Source of the DNA: Aquabacter cavernae
GTDB lineage: Bacteria > Pseudomonadota > Alphaproteobacteria > Rhizobiales > Xanthobacteraceae
NCBI RefSeq assembly: GCF_003993795.1
Contig: NZ_RWKV01000008.1
Location: 62,001 to 126,000, forward strand
Direction: 5' to 3'
Length of the DNA: 64,000 nucleotides
Shown here: piece after piece, positions 7,498 through 15,667 of the stretch
How positions within the stretch are numbered: position 1 is the stretch's first letter
How the letters are laid out: every line of letters starts with the position of its first letter
The notes under the pieces: model-generated
What the model was told of the DNA's origin: nothing
The model's database searches: none
The model's input: the letters and a program-made list of their open reading frames with translations, nothing else
Program-made: the position numbers and the translations under genes

Positions 7498-10400
7498 GTG
7501 GCCAACATCTTCGATCAATTCGATGAGCCGCAGGGCGCCCGCGTACCGGCCTCCATTCGGAACAACAATCCGGGTGCGCAGTGGCCTGGGCAGTCCGCCA
7601 AGCGCTTCGGCTCGACCGAGTTCGAGACACTGAACGACGGCCAGGGGAACCGCATCGCGAGGTTTGAAACGCCCGAGCAGGGAGCGGCCGCGCAGTTCGA
7701 CCTATTGAGCCGCCGATATGCCGGGATGCCGCTTAACGACGCCATCCGCAAATGGTCCGGCGGCAATAGCCCGGATGCCTATACGGCCTCCGTCGCGCGC
7801 TCCATGGGGATGCAGCCGACGGACCTCCTATCTGCGGACCTGCTATCCGATCCCGCACGCGCTGTTCCTTTCGCCAAGGCCATGGCGCGGGTCGAGGCGG
7901 GCCGCGACTTCCCGATGAGCGATGAACAGTGGATGAGCGGCTTTCAACTATCCGGCCAGCCCATGGCTTATGCCCCGCAGGCGCTTCGCTCGCCTGGAGG
8001 TGCAGCGATTGACGCCGCGACGGCGCGCGGGGCGAAGGGGAGCACTATGGCAAACATCTTCGATCAGTTTGACGAACCTGCGCCCCGTGGTGCTGCTCCC
8101 GCGCCCGGCCCAAATATCTTCGATCAATTCGATGGGCCTTCGATTGCCGGGCCGGGGGGCTTCGACACTGCCTTTTCCGGGATGCCGACGCAGGGCTCGC
8201 CAACCTCACTTGCCGGCGCCCCCCTCATGGCCGAGGGTCTTCGTCGGACAGGCAAAGAAGCCGGATCGTGGAACAATGCCACGGCCGGGCTGAACGACGC
8301 GATTTACACGCTTGCCGGCGCCCCGGTGGACGCGGCCCGATGGGTGTTGAATCAAGCGGGGCGGCAGGCGCGCGCAATCAGCGGCGCTCCAGTTCAGGAA
8401 ATCCCCGCGTCCAGCCCCGGCGGAAGCCAGTCCATCGCGGGATGGGGCGAAAAGCTGGGCATCAACGACCCGTCCAATGTGGTGGCCGTGACCCCCAGAG
8501 AGCAGATTGCGCGGGCGGCGGGTGCCGGCGTCGGCTATGCCATCGCGCCGGAAGCCGCGCTCTTGGGCCTCGGCCGAGCTGGCGTCCTTACGGATCGAGC
8601 GGTGAATGCTGCCGCTCCCTTTGTCGGGCGCTCGGCCACGGCTGGCGACGTAGCGGGGAGTGCTGTCGTTGGCGCGGCCTCCGGTGCCGGCGCCGAACGG
8701 GCAGCGGACATGCTCCCGGAACAATATCGCCCCCTCGGGGAACTGGCGGGCGGCCTCCTTGCCGGCGGCGTCGCGGCGGGCGCGACCGCACTCCCGTCTG
8801 TCGGGCGAGCAATTCTCCAGCCCAGCCAGAACCAATTAGCCCCCCTCACGGCATCGGGCCGGGAACGATTGGCGGCCGAAGCGCTGACTTCGAGCGCAAC
8901 TGATCCCTATGCCGTGCGGGAAGCCCTAGACACGGGCTGGAAGGAAATCGTTCCCGGATCCTCCCCGACAACGGGGCAGATGACTGGCGACATGGGTCTC
9001 TTGAGCCTGGAGCGCGGTGCGCAGACCAGGCGGCCGGACGAATTCAACATCCGCCGGGCGGAACAGAACGCCGCTCGTCGTGGTGCCCTTGAAGGGATCC
9101 AGCCACAAGCAGGCTCTGAGGAAGTGGTGAACACGCTTCGCCTCGGCCTCTACAACATCGATCAAGCGACCAATTCCGCTATCGAGGCGGCGATGGCTAA
9201 GGCCAGGGATGCCACGGCGGCCATGGGCGGCCGGGGAACGCCAGAGGGCTATGGCGCCGCCATTCGTCAGGGAATTGCCGATGCCGAGACCGCCACTCGG
9301 GCGCAAGAGCGTGCGTTCTGGAAGGCGGTTGACCCTGACAATTCGCTTGCCCTGCCGGTGACTGAAACGCGGAAGGTCGCGCGCGAAATCCCGAAGTCCA
9401 TGCCTAAAGCTGGCCAGCCGATGGAGGGTGAGGAACGCGAAATCTTCATTGCCGCATCACGTCTGCCCGCCGTCGCCCCCTTCAATGAATTGACGGCGCT
9501 GCGCTCGTGGGTGTCGCGCACGATGCGCAAGGAGTTGAAGGACAACGGACAGACGCCGATGTGGGCGCGCCTCGCCCAGCTCCGAGGGAACATCGAGGCC
9601 GACATTGAAGGCGCAGTTTCTGCTAAGGTGGCACAGGAGGCCGATGCGGTTGCGCGCGGGGAAATGAGCCCCGACGTGACCATGCTCGCTAATTTCCAGA
9701 AGGTTGCGGATGCCTGGATCGCACAGCGAGACGCCGGACAGCTTGGGCGAGAGGCTAGCTCGGGTTTTGCCGCTCCTGAAGGGAATATCTCCGGAGGAAG
9801 TCCCGGCTTTTCTGGCATTCGCGGAACAGCGGGCCAGGGCCGAGGGGGATTTTCTGACACTGCGGGCAATCAAGGCGTACCGGGATCTGGCGGCCTCGCC
9901 CCCAATTTCGACGCCGAAGCCGCAGGACGACTGAAGACCGCCAGCGACGCCACCAAGGCGCGTGCGCAGACCTATGGGGGTGGACAGGTCGGCCAGGTCA
10001 TGCGCCGCGAGGGGGCTCAAGGGCCGTATGCGGTGCCCGCCGGCACTGTGCCAAGCCGGTTCTTCCGCCCTGGCCCCCGTGGCTATGAGGATGCGCAGGC
10101 CCTTCGCAACGCCACGTCGCCCGAAATCATGGCCGAGGTGCGCGATTACGCGCTTTCGACCCTGCGCCGGGTAGCGGAGCGCCCTGACGGCACCCTTGAC
10201 CCCGGAAAGGTCAGCTCCTGGAAGCGCCAGCATGCCGACGCGCTCCGGGCCTTCCCCGAAATCGCGGATATGGTGGCGGATCCGGTGCTTGCCTCTCAGG
10301 GTATGGAGGCGGCGGCCATCGAACGCAAACGGGCCATGTATGCCTTCCAAAGTGGCGCCGTTGCTCGACTCCTCAAAATTGAGGAACCCTCCGACATCGC

Positions 10401-11043
10401 CCGCACGCTGGGGGGCATCTTCAGCCGTCAGGACGCGGCGCGCGAGTTGGCCACCCTTCGCCGGCAGATCGGCGGGAACAAGAATGCAGCCGAGGGCCTG
10501 AAGAAAGGCATTCTCGACTATGTGACGACCCGCTTCGTCTCGAACACCGAGGCGGGTACGTCCGAACAGACCCTCTTGCGGTCAGACGCCTTCCAATCCT
10601 TCATCCGCCAGAATGCAGCGGCCTTGCGCAACGCCGGGTTCTCGGAAACGGAAATCAGCGTGATGCGCGCCATTGCGGCGGATCTCCAGCGAGCAAACCG
10701 CTCGCTCACGGCGGCCCGCATCCCCGGTCAATCAAACACCGCGCAGGACACCATTGCGGCAAACAGGGGGGCAGAAAGCGCCCTTTCCCGCCTCATCGGG
10801 TTTTTCGGGGGGCCTCTTGCCGCCGTTACTGGAGTTGTCGGAAGCGGCGCCGTTGCCGTCATGCGGAAAGCGGGATTGGAGACGGTGGACGACCTGGTGA
10901 AGGACGCGCTTCTAAATCCTCAGCGCGCTCGTGCTCTCCTTGCAAAATACCCGCCGAAGTCCACGCGGCGGGACGAGATCCGTATCATGGATGCCTACAA
11001 GAAGGCGGTGCCGGCCGCCCTTGGATTTGGGGAGGATCGATAG
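7498..11043 (+). CDS. Large ejection-like protein with N-terminal muramidase-like domain
   Basis: This 1181-aa protein appears to be a fusion. Residues 15-140 carry SIRNNNPGAQWPG, FETLNDGQGNRIARFETPEQ and LNDAIRKWSGGNSPD, the pattern of phage muramidase-like domains that open peptidoglycan during DNA entry. The motif NIFDQFD occurs at residues 3, 186 and 206. The rest has glycine/alanine-rich hydrophobic stretches (AGVGYAIAPEAALLGLG, LAGGLLAGGVAAGATAL) and long helices, as in ejection proteins that may cross membranes. An internal ATG at 8047 has its own GAAGGGGAG site and could yield a 998-aa second product. The start is a GTG right after the upstream stop. Phage origin is firm; domain functions are inferred. 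Confidence 0.72.
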   Translation: MANIFDQFDEPQGARVPASIRNNNPGAQWPGQSAKRFGSTEFETLNDGQGNRIARFETPEQGAAAQFDLLSRRYAGMPLNDAIRKWSGGNSPDAYTASVARSMGMQPTDLLSADLLSDPARAVPFAKAMARVEAGRDFPMSDEQWMSGFQLSGQPMAYAPQALRSPGGAAIDAATARGAKGSTMANIFDQFDEPAPRGAAPAPGPNIFDQFDGPSIAGPGGFDTAFSGMPTQGSPTSLAGAPLMAEGLRRTGKEAGSWNNATAGLNDAIYTLAGAPVDAARWVLNQAGRQARAISGAPVQEIPASSPGGSQSIAGWGEKLGINDPSNVVAVTPREQIARAAGAGVGYAIAPEAALLGLGRAGVLTDRAVNAAAPFVGRSATAGDVAGSAVVGAASGAGAERAADMLPEQYRPLGELAGGLLAGGVAAGATALPSVGRAILQPSQNQLAPLTASGRERLAAEALTSSATDPYAVREALDTGWKEIVPGSSPTTGQMTGDMGLLSLERGAQTRRPDEFNIRRAEQNAARRGALEGIQPQAGSEEVVNTLRLGLYNIDQATNSAIEAAMAKARDATAAMGGRGTPEGYGAAIRQGIADAETATRAQERAFWKAVDPDNSLALPVTETRKVAREIPKSMPKAGQPMEGEEREIFIAASRLPAVAPFNELTALRSWVSRTMRKELKDNGQTPMWARLAQLRGNIEADIEGAVSAKVAQEADAVARGEMSPDVTMLANFQKVADAWIAQRDAGQLGREASSGFAAPEGNISGGSPGFSGIRGTAGQGRGGFSDTAGNQGVPGSGGLAPNFDAEAAGRLKTASDATKARAQTYGGGQVGQVMRREGAQGPYAVPAGTVPSRFFRPGPRGYEDAQALRNATSPEIMAEVRDYALSTLRRVAERPDGTLDPGKVSSWKRQHADALRAFPEIADMVADPVLASQGMEAAAIERKRAMYAFQSGAVARLLKIEEPSDIARTLGGIFSRQDAARELATLRRQIGGNKNAAEGLKKGILDYVTTRFVSNTEAGTSEQTLLRSDAFQSFIRQNAAALRNAGFSETEISVMRAIAADLQRANRSLTAARIPGQSNTAQDTIAANRGAESALSRLIGFFGGPLAAVTGVVGSGAVAVMRKAGLETVDDLVKDALLNPQRARALLAKYPPKSTRRDEIRIMDAYKKAVPAALGFGEDR

Positions 11044-11046
11044 TCT

Positions 11047-11484
11047 GTGCCGCCCCTAACCAATCAGCGATGGGAGCGCTTCGCCCAAGAGCTTGCACAG
11101 GGTCTCTCGGCCTCGGCGGCCTATGTCGCGGCCGGCTATCATCGCAACGACAGCAATGCCGCCAGGCTGAACGGAAATGAGCGGGTGAAGGCCCGTGTAT
11201 CTGAACTTCAAGCCCGAGCGGCTGAAATGGCAGGCGTGACCCTGGCAGGCATTACCCAAAGCCTCATGCGCATCGCGCAGGACGCCGAAAGGGATGGCGA
11301 CGCCGCAAACCGATCCGTGGCCCGTGCCGCCCTGATGGATGTAGCCAAGCTTAATGGCCTCGTGGTGGACCGCTCCGAGAACGTCACCCTTACGCACACA
11401 ATCAGTGGCGAGTTGCTGAGCGATGAGGAATGGGAACGCGCATATGCGACCGGCCGGGCAGATCCGCAGAGATCACAAATCTAA
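11047..11484 (+). CDS. Phage terminase small subunit-like protein
   Basis: This 145-aa protein resembles phage terminase small subunits, which recognise the packaging site and recruit the large subunit. The N-terminal region (NQRWERFAQELAQGLSASAAYVAAGY, then NAARLNGNERVKARVSEL) is the helix-turn-helix signature of the terminase_2 family, followed by an oligomerising helix rich in ARAAEMAGVT. The GTG start lies three bases after the preceding stop, behind GGGGAGG. No large terminase follows, which is unusual for a prophage but typical of phage satellites that redirect a helper's packaging. The family call is good. Confidence 0.82.
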   Translation: MPPLTNQRWERFAQELAQGLSASAAYVAAGYHRNDSNAARLNGNERVKARVSELQARAAEMAGVTLAGITQSLMRIAQDAERDGDAANRSVARAALMDVAKLNGLVVDRSENVTLTHTISGELLSDEEWERAYATGRADPQRSQI

Positions 11485-11495
11485 GAGGTGAATTG

Positions 11496-11834
11496 GTGAC
11501 AAACACGCGCAGCCTTGCCAACCTGAAACCCTTCAAGAAGGGCGAGGGAGGCCGCCCCAAGGGCGCTCGCAACAAGCTTGGAGAGGAATTCCTGAACGCC
11601 CTTTATGTGGACTTTCAGGAGCACGGTGCGGAAGCGATTGTCCGGGTGCGAGAAGACAAGCCGGACGCGTATTTGAAGGTCATTGCTTCGCTGCTGCCCC
11701 GACAGATCGACCTTACCGAAGCCGGGCCGCTGGAAGAGTTGACTGACGATCAACTGACACGTTTGATCCTAGACCTCAAAGAAGCGGAGCAGGCAGCGAC
11801 CCAGCCAAAGGCTGATGAGGGTCATCGTCACTGA
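11496..11834 (+). CDS. DUF5681-like phage protein
   Basis: This 112-aa protein begins with a KPFKKGEGGRPKGARNKLGE signature, followed by FLNALYVDFQEHGAEAIVRV and AYLKVIASLLPRQ. That matches DUF5681-type proteins found near terminase genes in many prophages, whose function is unknown. The basic GRPKGARNK start suggests nucleic-acid contact. The GTG at 11496 has AAGAGGTG at good spacing, whereas an upstream start at 11430 overlaps the terminase gene and lacks one. It closes the virion-type operon. Confidence 0.75.
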   Translation: MTNTRSLANLKPFKKGEGGRPKGARNKLGEEFLNALYVDFQEHGAEAIVRVREDKPDAYLKVIASLLPRQIDLTEAGPLEELTDDQLTRLILDLKEAEQAATQPKADEGHRH

Positions 11835-11867
11835 AGGCGATGTCTGCGCTCTAGCCCGATGCTAGCG

Positions 11868-12059
11868 TTACAGCACCTCGCGCACCGCCGTGTTGCGCCA
11901 CATGTGAAACTCGGGGGAAAGGTACTTGGCGTAGGCGAGGCCGATCTGCCAGTGGGCGTAAGTGCCGCCGCCCTTGCCCCGCTTCGTAGTCATAACCTGC
12001 CCGACAGTCAGGTTATGGGAAATGGCGACGTGGTCCATGTGTGCACCCCTTCTCATCAT
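11868..12059 (-). pseudogene. KilA-N domain remnant
   Basis: The minus strand encodes a 63-aa open stretch whose second half (TTKRGKGGGTYAHWQIGLAY, then AKYLSPEFHMWRN) is the conserved end of a KilA-N domain, found in phage antirepressors. The preceding residues do not match the start of the domain, upstream sequence meets a stop codon after about 14 more codons, and the frame stops right after the domain. Both ends are therefore missing. It is on the strand opposite to the phage operon. I call it a broken antirepressor gene. Confidence 0.6.
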
Positions 12060-12329
12060 CCAGGCGGGATGCCGTTGGATCTGGTGGCGGTAATCCCGAC
12101 ATCAGCTTTTTCGTCATCATCCAAGCGCTTCGCATCCTCTGAAATTCGGAGGATGTGAGCCTCCCGCTGATAGTACAGCGGGTAAACAGCGCGTTCCGCA
12201 TGCCCGGCTTACGGGAACTCCTTCAAACCATGAACATCCCGCCGATACAACTTCTGCGTACACACCCGCTAGACAAGGCAGGATTGCGGAGCAACTATTG
12301 CGCGATAAAATGGCCGGGGGGAGGCGAAA
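12060..12329. other. Non-coding stretch after KilA-N remnant
   Basis: No convincing gene is visible on either strand in these 270 bases. Short open frames lack ribosome sites and family features. The stretch probably holds decayed remains of the antirepressor region and the promoter of the lipoprotein gene that follows. Confidence 0.4.
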
Positions 12330-13100
12330 ATGGCAGGGAGTAGTAAAAGACTCGCGGTGTGCGGAGCTTTGTCGCTTTTTATGCACGGTTGCGTGACATC
12401 CGAGACGATATCATTCCAGCCCAAGGCCCAGCAAGAAGCTATAGTCCGAGATGGTCAGCCTGGGCTTGTTTCTAAGCGTGCAAATAGCGTTGCCATTGTT
12501 GCCCCAGCTAAGCGCAACCCCAGCGCAGGCGCCCGCCCGACTTTCACAGTAGGCGTATACAACGCTGGAAAAACTCCGGTAACAGTATTCGTATCGAATA
12601 TCTCTGCTGAGCAAATGAAGGACGGCCAGCCGGTAGCCCCATTAAAAGTATATACATACGAAGAGCTTGTAAACGAAGAGAGGGCGAGGCAGGTTGTATC
12701 CGCCATTCTGGTAGGTACAGCGGCAGGTCTAAACTCGGCAGCCGCATCAAATGCCGGCTACTATTCGCAGACATCCCAAGTATATACCCCCTATGGTTCC
12801 GGAACGGTGGTCACCTCAGGATATAGCCCAACAGCCGCTGCAATCGCGCAAAGTAATGCCTCCGCGCAGAATGCCGCAATGATCGATAATGCGGCGGCTA
12901 CCGGGCAAGCGAGAATGACGCAACTTGAAAGGGTCGTTTTTAAAGACAACACCGTTCTTCCGGGTGAGTGGTATGGCGGCACAGTCACCTTCGACCCCCC
13001 CCAAGTCGATAATGCAGCCTCGTCTAAAGTTTACAGGATCACCATTCTCGTGGGAGCAGACAAACACGAAGTCGATATCGTGCAGGCGGCAAAGGGCTGA
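12330..13100 (+). CDS. Predicted lipoprotein, hypothetical
   Basis: This 256-aa protein begins with a signal peptide ending in a lipobox-like FMHGC at residues 17-21, so it is probably a lipoprotein. The mature part has a beta-rich region (RPTFTVGVYNAGKTPVTVFV), an alanine/serine/glutamine-rich centre (NSAAASNAGYYSQTSQVYTP) and a second beta region near the C-terminus (EWYGGTVTFDPPQ, YRITILVGADKHEV). This fits envelope proteins with Ig-like or heparinase-type sandwich folds, but I cannot name a family. Start 12330 follows GGGGAGGCGAAA. It lies two bases before the SH3 protein gene, so the two are likely one transcript. Confidence 0.72.
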   Translation: MAGSSKRLAVCGALSLFMHGCVTSETISFQPKAQQEAIVRDGQPGLVSKRANSVAIVAPAKRNPSAGARPTFTVGVYNAGKTPVTVFVSNISAEQMKDGQPVAPLKVYTYEELVNEERARQVVSAILVGTAAGLNSAAASNAGYYSQTSQVYTPYGSGTVVTSGYSPTAAAIAQSNASAQNAAMIDNAAATGQARMTQLERVVFKDNTVLPGEWYGGTVTFDPPQVDNAASSKVYRITILVGADKHEVDIVQAAKG

Positions 13101-13102
13101 AC

Positions 13103-13678
13103 GTGGCCCGCCACAAGGTCGGTTCGCTGATTTTCCTGCTGCTACCTTTTGGATGGTGCGTTAGCCAATTCTCTGGACCCACACCGAAGCCGAGAGAAGA
13201 CAAGACCTATTTGCCAGCGCCTCTAATGTCGCCGGCCAGGGTGCCCAATTCCCCTCCTGCATTGACACCGTCAACGGCCATCCCAGCGTCTCGCACAATG
13301 TTCGCCTCTACCAAGGCGAATGTCCGCTCATCTCCGTACACGTCAGCGCCCATCGTTTCTGTTCTCGATCAAGGCGAGGCCGTTGAAACCATTGGCGAGC
13401 AGAATGGTTGGCATCGCACCCCTAAAGGATGGGTTGCCGCCCGCCTATTAACTGAGGCGAAGCCTGCGAAAGAGGTTTTGCTGGCGCAACCTACCCCGAC
13501 CAAGCCCGCAGCCTCCCAACCAGCGCGAGAGACGCGTCCCGCTCCAGGCACGCCAATTCGAGGATCATATTTGGGGACTTGCGACTGCCCATATGATCGA
13601 AAACGCAACGGCGCAATCTGTGGCGGGTCAAGTGCATACAGTCGACCAGGAGGACGAAACCCTGTTTGCTACCACTAG
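13103..13678 (+). CDS. Secreted SH3-domain protein with cysteine-rich tail
   Basis: This 191-aa protein has an N-terminal hydrophobic segment (VGSLIFLLLPFGWCV) that acts as signal peptide or anchor, a proline-rich linker, and a bacterial SH3 domain (ANVRSSPYTSAPIVSVLDQG through RTPKGWVAARLL). It ends in a cysteine motif, GTCDCPYDRKRNGAICGG to NPVCY, seen in other small secreted proteins. SH3b domains bind peptidoglycan. The GTG start is two bases after the lipoprotein stop, behind AAAGGG. A role in envelope contact is plausible; the exact function is unknown. Confidence 0.78.
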   Translation: MARHKVGSLIFLLLPFGWCVSQFSGPTPKPREDKTYLPAPLMSPARVPNSPPALTPSTAIPASRTMFASTKANVRSSPYTSAPIVSVLDQGEAVETIGEQNGWHRTPKGWVAARLLTEAKPAKEVLLAQPTPTKPAASQPARETRPAPGTPIRGSYLGTCDCPYDRKRNGAICGGSSAYSRPGGRNPVCYH

Positions 13679-13712
13679 GCGTCAATGAAGCGCATCATGT
13701 CCTAAGTTGAGC

Positions 13713-13862
13713 CTATACTTTTAGGGTGCGCGCTATCTTATTTGGGCTGAGTGCAGGCGAGCCGATTTTCGTCTTGGTGCGCTCAGCAAGGCGGCGGGCG
13801 CAGACGAGCGCGTCACCGTCCAATTGCAGAGCGTCCGCCAAGGCAGCCTCCCACTTCAGCAA
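13713..13862 (-). CDS. Possible 49-aa small protein
   Basis: A short frame starts at TTG 13862, overlapping the stop of the Excalibur gene by TTGCTGA, with AAGGA a few bases upstream. It encodes a helical, basic peptide (EAALADALQLDGDALVCARR, then LAERTKTKIG). Overlap and ribosome site favour a coupled small gene. The rare start codon and unknown family count against it. Treat it as tentative. Confidence 0.28.
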   Translation of the reverse strand: MLKWEAALADALQLDGDALVCARRLAERTKTKIGSPALSPNKIARTLKV

Positions 13863-14101
13863 CCAATTTCCTTCCGGATCGCATCCACCTGCTGCTTGGA
13901 GCGACAGACATTCTCGCACGGGATGCCGTCTCCGTCCGCGTCCGCCCGGCTGTAGCCGCCACACCAGAGCTGGACCGCCTCGCGGCAACTGGAAACGGTC
14001 TTGCAAGATCCCGCTACGAGGATGACTTCAGGCCCGACACCGCCAGGGATGGGCGAGAATTGTCCTGCAGCCAGAACGGCGGCGACTAAGATTGCCTTCA
14101 T
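13856..14101 (-). CDS. Secreted Excalibur calcium-binding domain protein
   Basis: This 81-aa protein has a signal peptide (MKAILVAAVLAAGQFS) and a C-terminal Excalibur domain. Its diagnostic acidic loop is seen in YSRADADGDGIPCENVC, with four cysteines in the mature part that could form disulfides. Excalibur domains bind calcium and occur in extracellular proteins, often with nucleases, and a secreted nuclease gene lies at 18006 in the same element. The start at 14101 is 48 bases after the stop of a broken SRAP gene on the same strand. Confidence 0.85.
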   Translation of the reverse strand: MKAILVAAVLAAGQFSPIPGGVGPEVILVAGSCKTVSSCREAVQLWCGGYSRADADGDGIPCENVCRSKQQVDAIRKEIGC

Positions 14102-14149
14102 TGCTCCCCCCAGCGTCTGTACAGGGGGAGAATTGCAAAGATACAGCTT

Positions 14150-14308
14150 CTAGTCGAGTGGGGGCGCGGCTCGCAAAGTCCCATCGGGGAGAGGCCGTTG
14201 AAGCGTCTGCGCCTCCGACCACGGGGCCCGCATCCAAACGTCACGCTCTTCGGCCGTGACGAGGCACACCGGCATTGCCTTCTGGTGGACGCTGGAAACC
14301 TCAGCGTT
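14150..14308 (-). pseudogene. SRAP (YedK/HMCES) C-terminal remnant
   Basis: The minus strand encodes about 52 residues that match the end of SOS-response-associated peptidase proteins: [15 protein letters not shown], then [20 protein letters not shown] and a stop at 14150. The full protein is about 220 aa with a catalytic N-terminal Cys that crosslinks to abasic sites. That part is absent: upstream the similarity fades within a dozen codons and another gene begins on the other strand. This is a truncated gene, perhaps cut when the neighbouring cargo was inserted. Confidence 0.65.
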
Positions 14309-14327
14309 CGGGCTTGCAGGGCCACTG

Positions 14328-14627
14328 ATGGGCCAGAGAGAAGTGCGGCGACTGGTCGATTATCCATATGCCGTTGTGCACGTTCGCTGCTGGCGCTGCC
14401 CGCTCGCGCGAGGTTATCGGGTAGCGCGGCTCGCCGCGAAGCTGGGGGCGGACATCGACTTGCACGAGATGCTTGACCTTCTGGAGTGCGGTCGTGGGCG
14501 ACCGAAGAAGCTCCGCAAGCTCCAGGACTTTTGCGCGGTGATGTATGCGGACCTGATCCAGGAGGCGGCTTCCGAGCAGGCGGGCTACAATGCGCGTGAG
14601 CGCTTGTTCTATGAAGATGGCACCTAG
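14328..14627 (+). CDS. Hypothetical protein with CxxC-type start region
   Basis: This 99-aa protein contains [20 protein letters not shown] followed by [16 protein letters not shown] and a C-terminal [14 protein letters not shown] recall similar proteins with a WRCP-type cysteine pair in genomes and prophages of related bacteria. The layout could be a degenerate zinc-binding element, but only two nearby cysteines are seen, plus one at the later CGRGRPKK. An upstream ATG at 14256 is in frame; 14328 is preferred because upstream residues look like antisense of the SRAP remnant. No function is known. Confidence 0.5.
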   Translation: MGQREVRRLVDYPYAVVHVRCWRCPLARGYRVARLAAKLGADIDLHEMLDLLECGRGRPKKLRKLQDFCAVMYADLIQEAASEQAGYNARERLFYEDGT

Positions 14628-14671
14628 CAGCGCTGCGATCATATCGAGCGCGCGCCCCGCCAGATAGGGTG

Positions 14672-14717
14672 GCCACGGCGGGGAGGCTTGTCAGGGCTCT
14701 AACTGCCCCGCCGTGGC
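14672..14717. terminator. 12-bp inverted repeat downstream of luxR
   Basis: GCCACGGCGGGG at 14672-14683 pairs perfectly with CCCCGCCGTGGC at 14706-14717 around a 22-base loop. It lies between the end of the upstream plus-strand gene and the end of luxR on the minus strand. It could terminate both converging transcripts, although no T-run follows on either side. It might equally be a protein-binding site. Confidence 0.4.
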
Positions 14718-14798
14718 TTGGCTGTCGCCATCGTGGCACGTGACGATAAGCGGTTGCACTGTATCTCATTGCAATGGATGCGTGAAGTGAGGCGGCAT

Positions 14799-15575
14799 CT
14801 AGTTGTCAATCAGACCCAAGAAAATCGCCCGCGCGACGGCATGCGTCTTGTTGTTTGCGTTCAACTTTTTGATCGCAGATCGAATATGCGTCTCGGCGGT
14901 GTCGTTTGAGATCGAGAGAATGTCAGCGGTGTCCTGCACAGTCTTTCCAGCCGCTGCCCAGGCCAGCACCTCGCGCTCGCGATCCGTTAATGTCGGGGTG
15001 TCCTGAGGCTCGATCCGGCGCACCCGGCCGTCACGCTTGCGCTGCTGGTCGATCATCTCTGCTGCGCGCTGACACCAATACAGAACGATCAGGTGCAGAA
15101 AAGCTCGCGTTGCGTCGGAGGCACGAGCAAAGCTCCGCACATTATCAGTCCAGAAGAATGTCACGACGCTGGAATAAGGCCGTCCAAGACGATCGACGTA
15201 ATGGACCGGAATCACAAGTCCTTCACGGTATCCATGGTCCGTTGCGACGGTCATGGTGCGGTGCGCTCCTGGCATGCGCCCAACAAGCCGTGCTGGGAGC
15301 TTCACGGAGCCCCAGGTGAATGGGGTGTTCTTCCGTCGCATGACCGGAATCATCGGATCGACGGCAATCAATCCTTCTGACCGATAGTCGCTATCAAACC
15401 CCTTTTTGATGGTGTTGATCACTGTGGGGTGGGCGTCGCCGAAACGGGGGGCATCCACAAAGCTAAATGCGCTATAACCACATGATTCCGCAACGTTTTG
15501 CAGGATCTCCTTAAGCTCCGACAGAGATTGCCCTGCCTCGATCTTTACAACTATCGCCTCAATCTCTGGCAGCAT
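14799..15575 (-). CDS. LuxR-family quorum-sensing regulator
   Basis: This 258-aa protein would bind an acyl-homoserine lactone and control transcription. The N-terminal autoinducer-binding domain (about residues 20-165) has the expected aromatic residues (YSAFSFVDAPRF, DPMIPVMRRKNTPFTWG) and the GLVIPVHYVDRLGRP strand. The C-terminal GerE domain begins at TLTDREREVLAWAAAGKTVQ and ends in THIRSAIKKLNANNKTHAVA. The length is typical (about 240 aa). It is divergent from the luxI gene, with 92 bases between them and a 16-bp palindrome. The adjacent synthase indicates that this is a paired regulator, not an orphan. Confidence 0.9.
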   Translation of the reverse strand: MLPEIEAIVVKIEAGQSLSELKEILQNVAESCGYSAFSFVDAPRFGDAHPTVINTIKKGFDSDYRSEGLIAVDPMIPVMRRKNTPFTWGSVKLPARLVGRMPGAHRTMTVATDHGYREGLVIPVHYVDRLGRPYSSVVTFFWTDNVRSFARASDATRAFLHLIVLYWCQRAAEMIDQQRKRDGRVRRIEPQDTPTLTDREREVLAWAAAGKTVQDTADILSISNDTAETHIRSAIKKLNANNKTHAVARAIFLGLIDN

Positions 15576-15598
15576 GACTACCTAGCCGAGTGTAAAAC

Positions 15599-15614
15599 TC
15601 ACGGAAAACCGTGA
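15599..15614. promoter_or_regulatory. Candidate lux box between luxR and luxI
   Basis: The sequence TCACGGAAAACCGTGA is a perfect palindrome with 6-base arms and a 4-base spacer. It lies 54 bases before the luxI ATG and 24 before the luxR start, where a LuxR-type operator is expected. It is slightly shorter than classical 18-20 bp lux boxes. It overlaps a GTG at 15611, which argues against that codon as the luxI start. Confidence 0.6.
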
Positions 15615-15667
15615 TACCCGCGCTGCGGGAGCTTTGCCACCCTCCGGTTGAGTGTGGGGGGTGGCAA

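Noticed and set aside
14098-14769. 223-codon minus-strand frame
   Set aside because: Rich in Arg, Ser and Pro with no motif; it runs through the SRAP remnant in a different frame.
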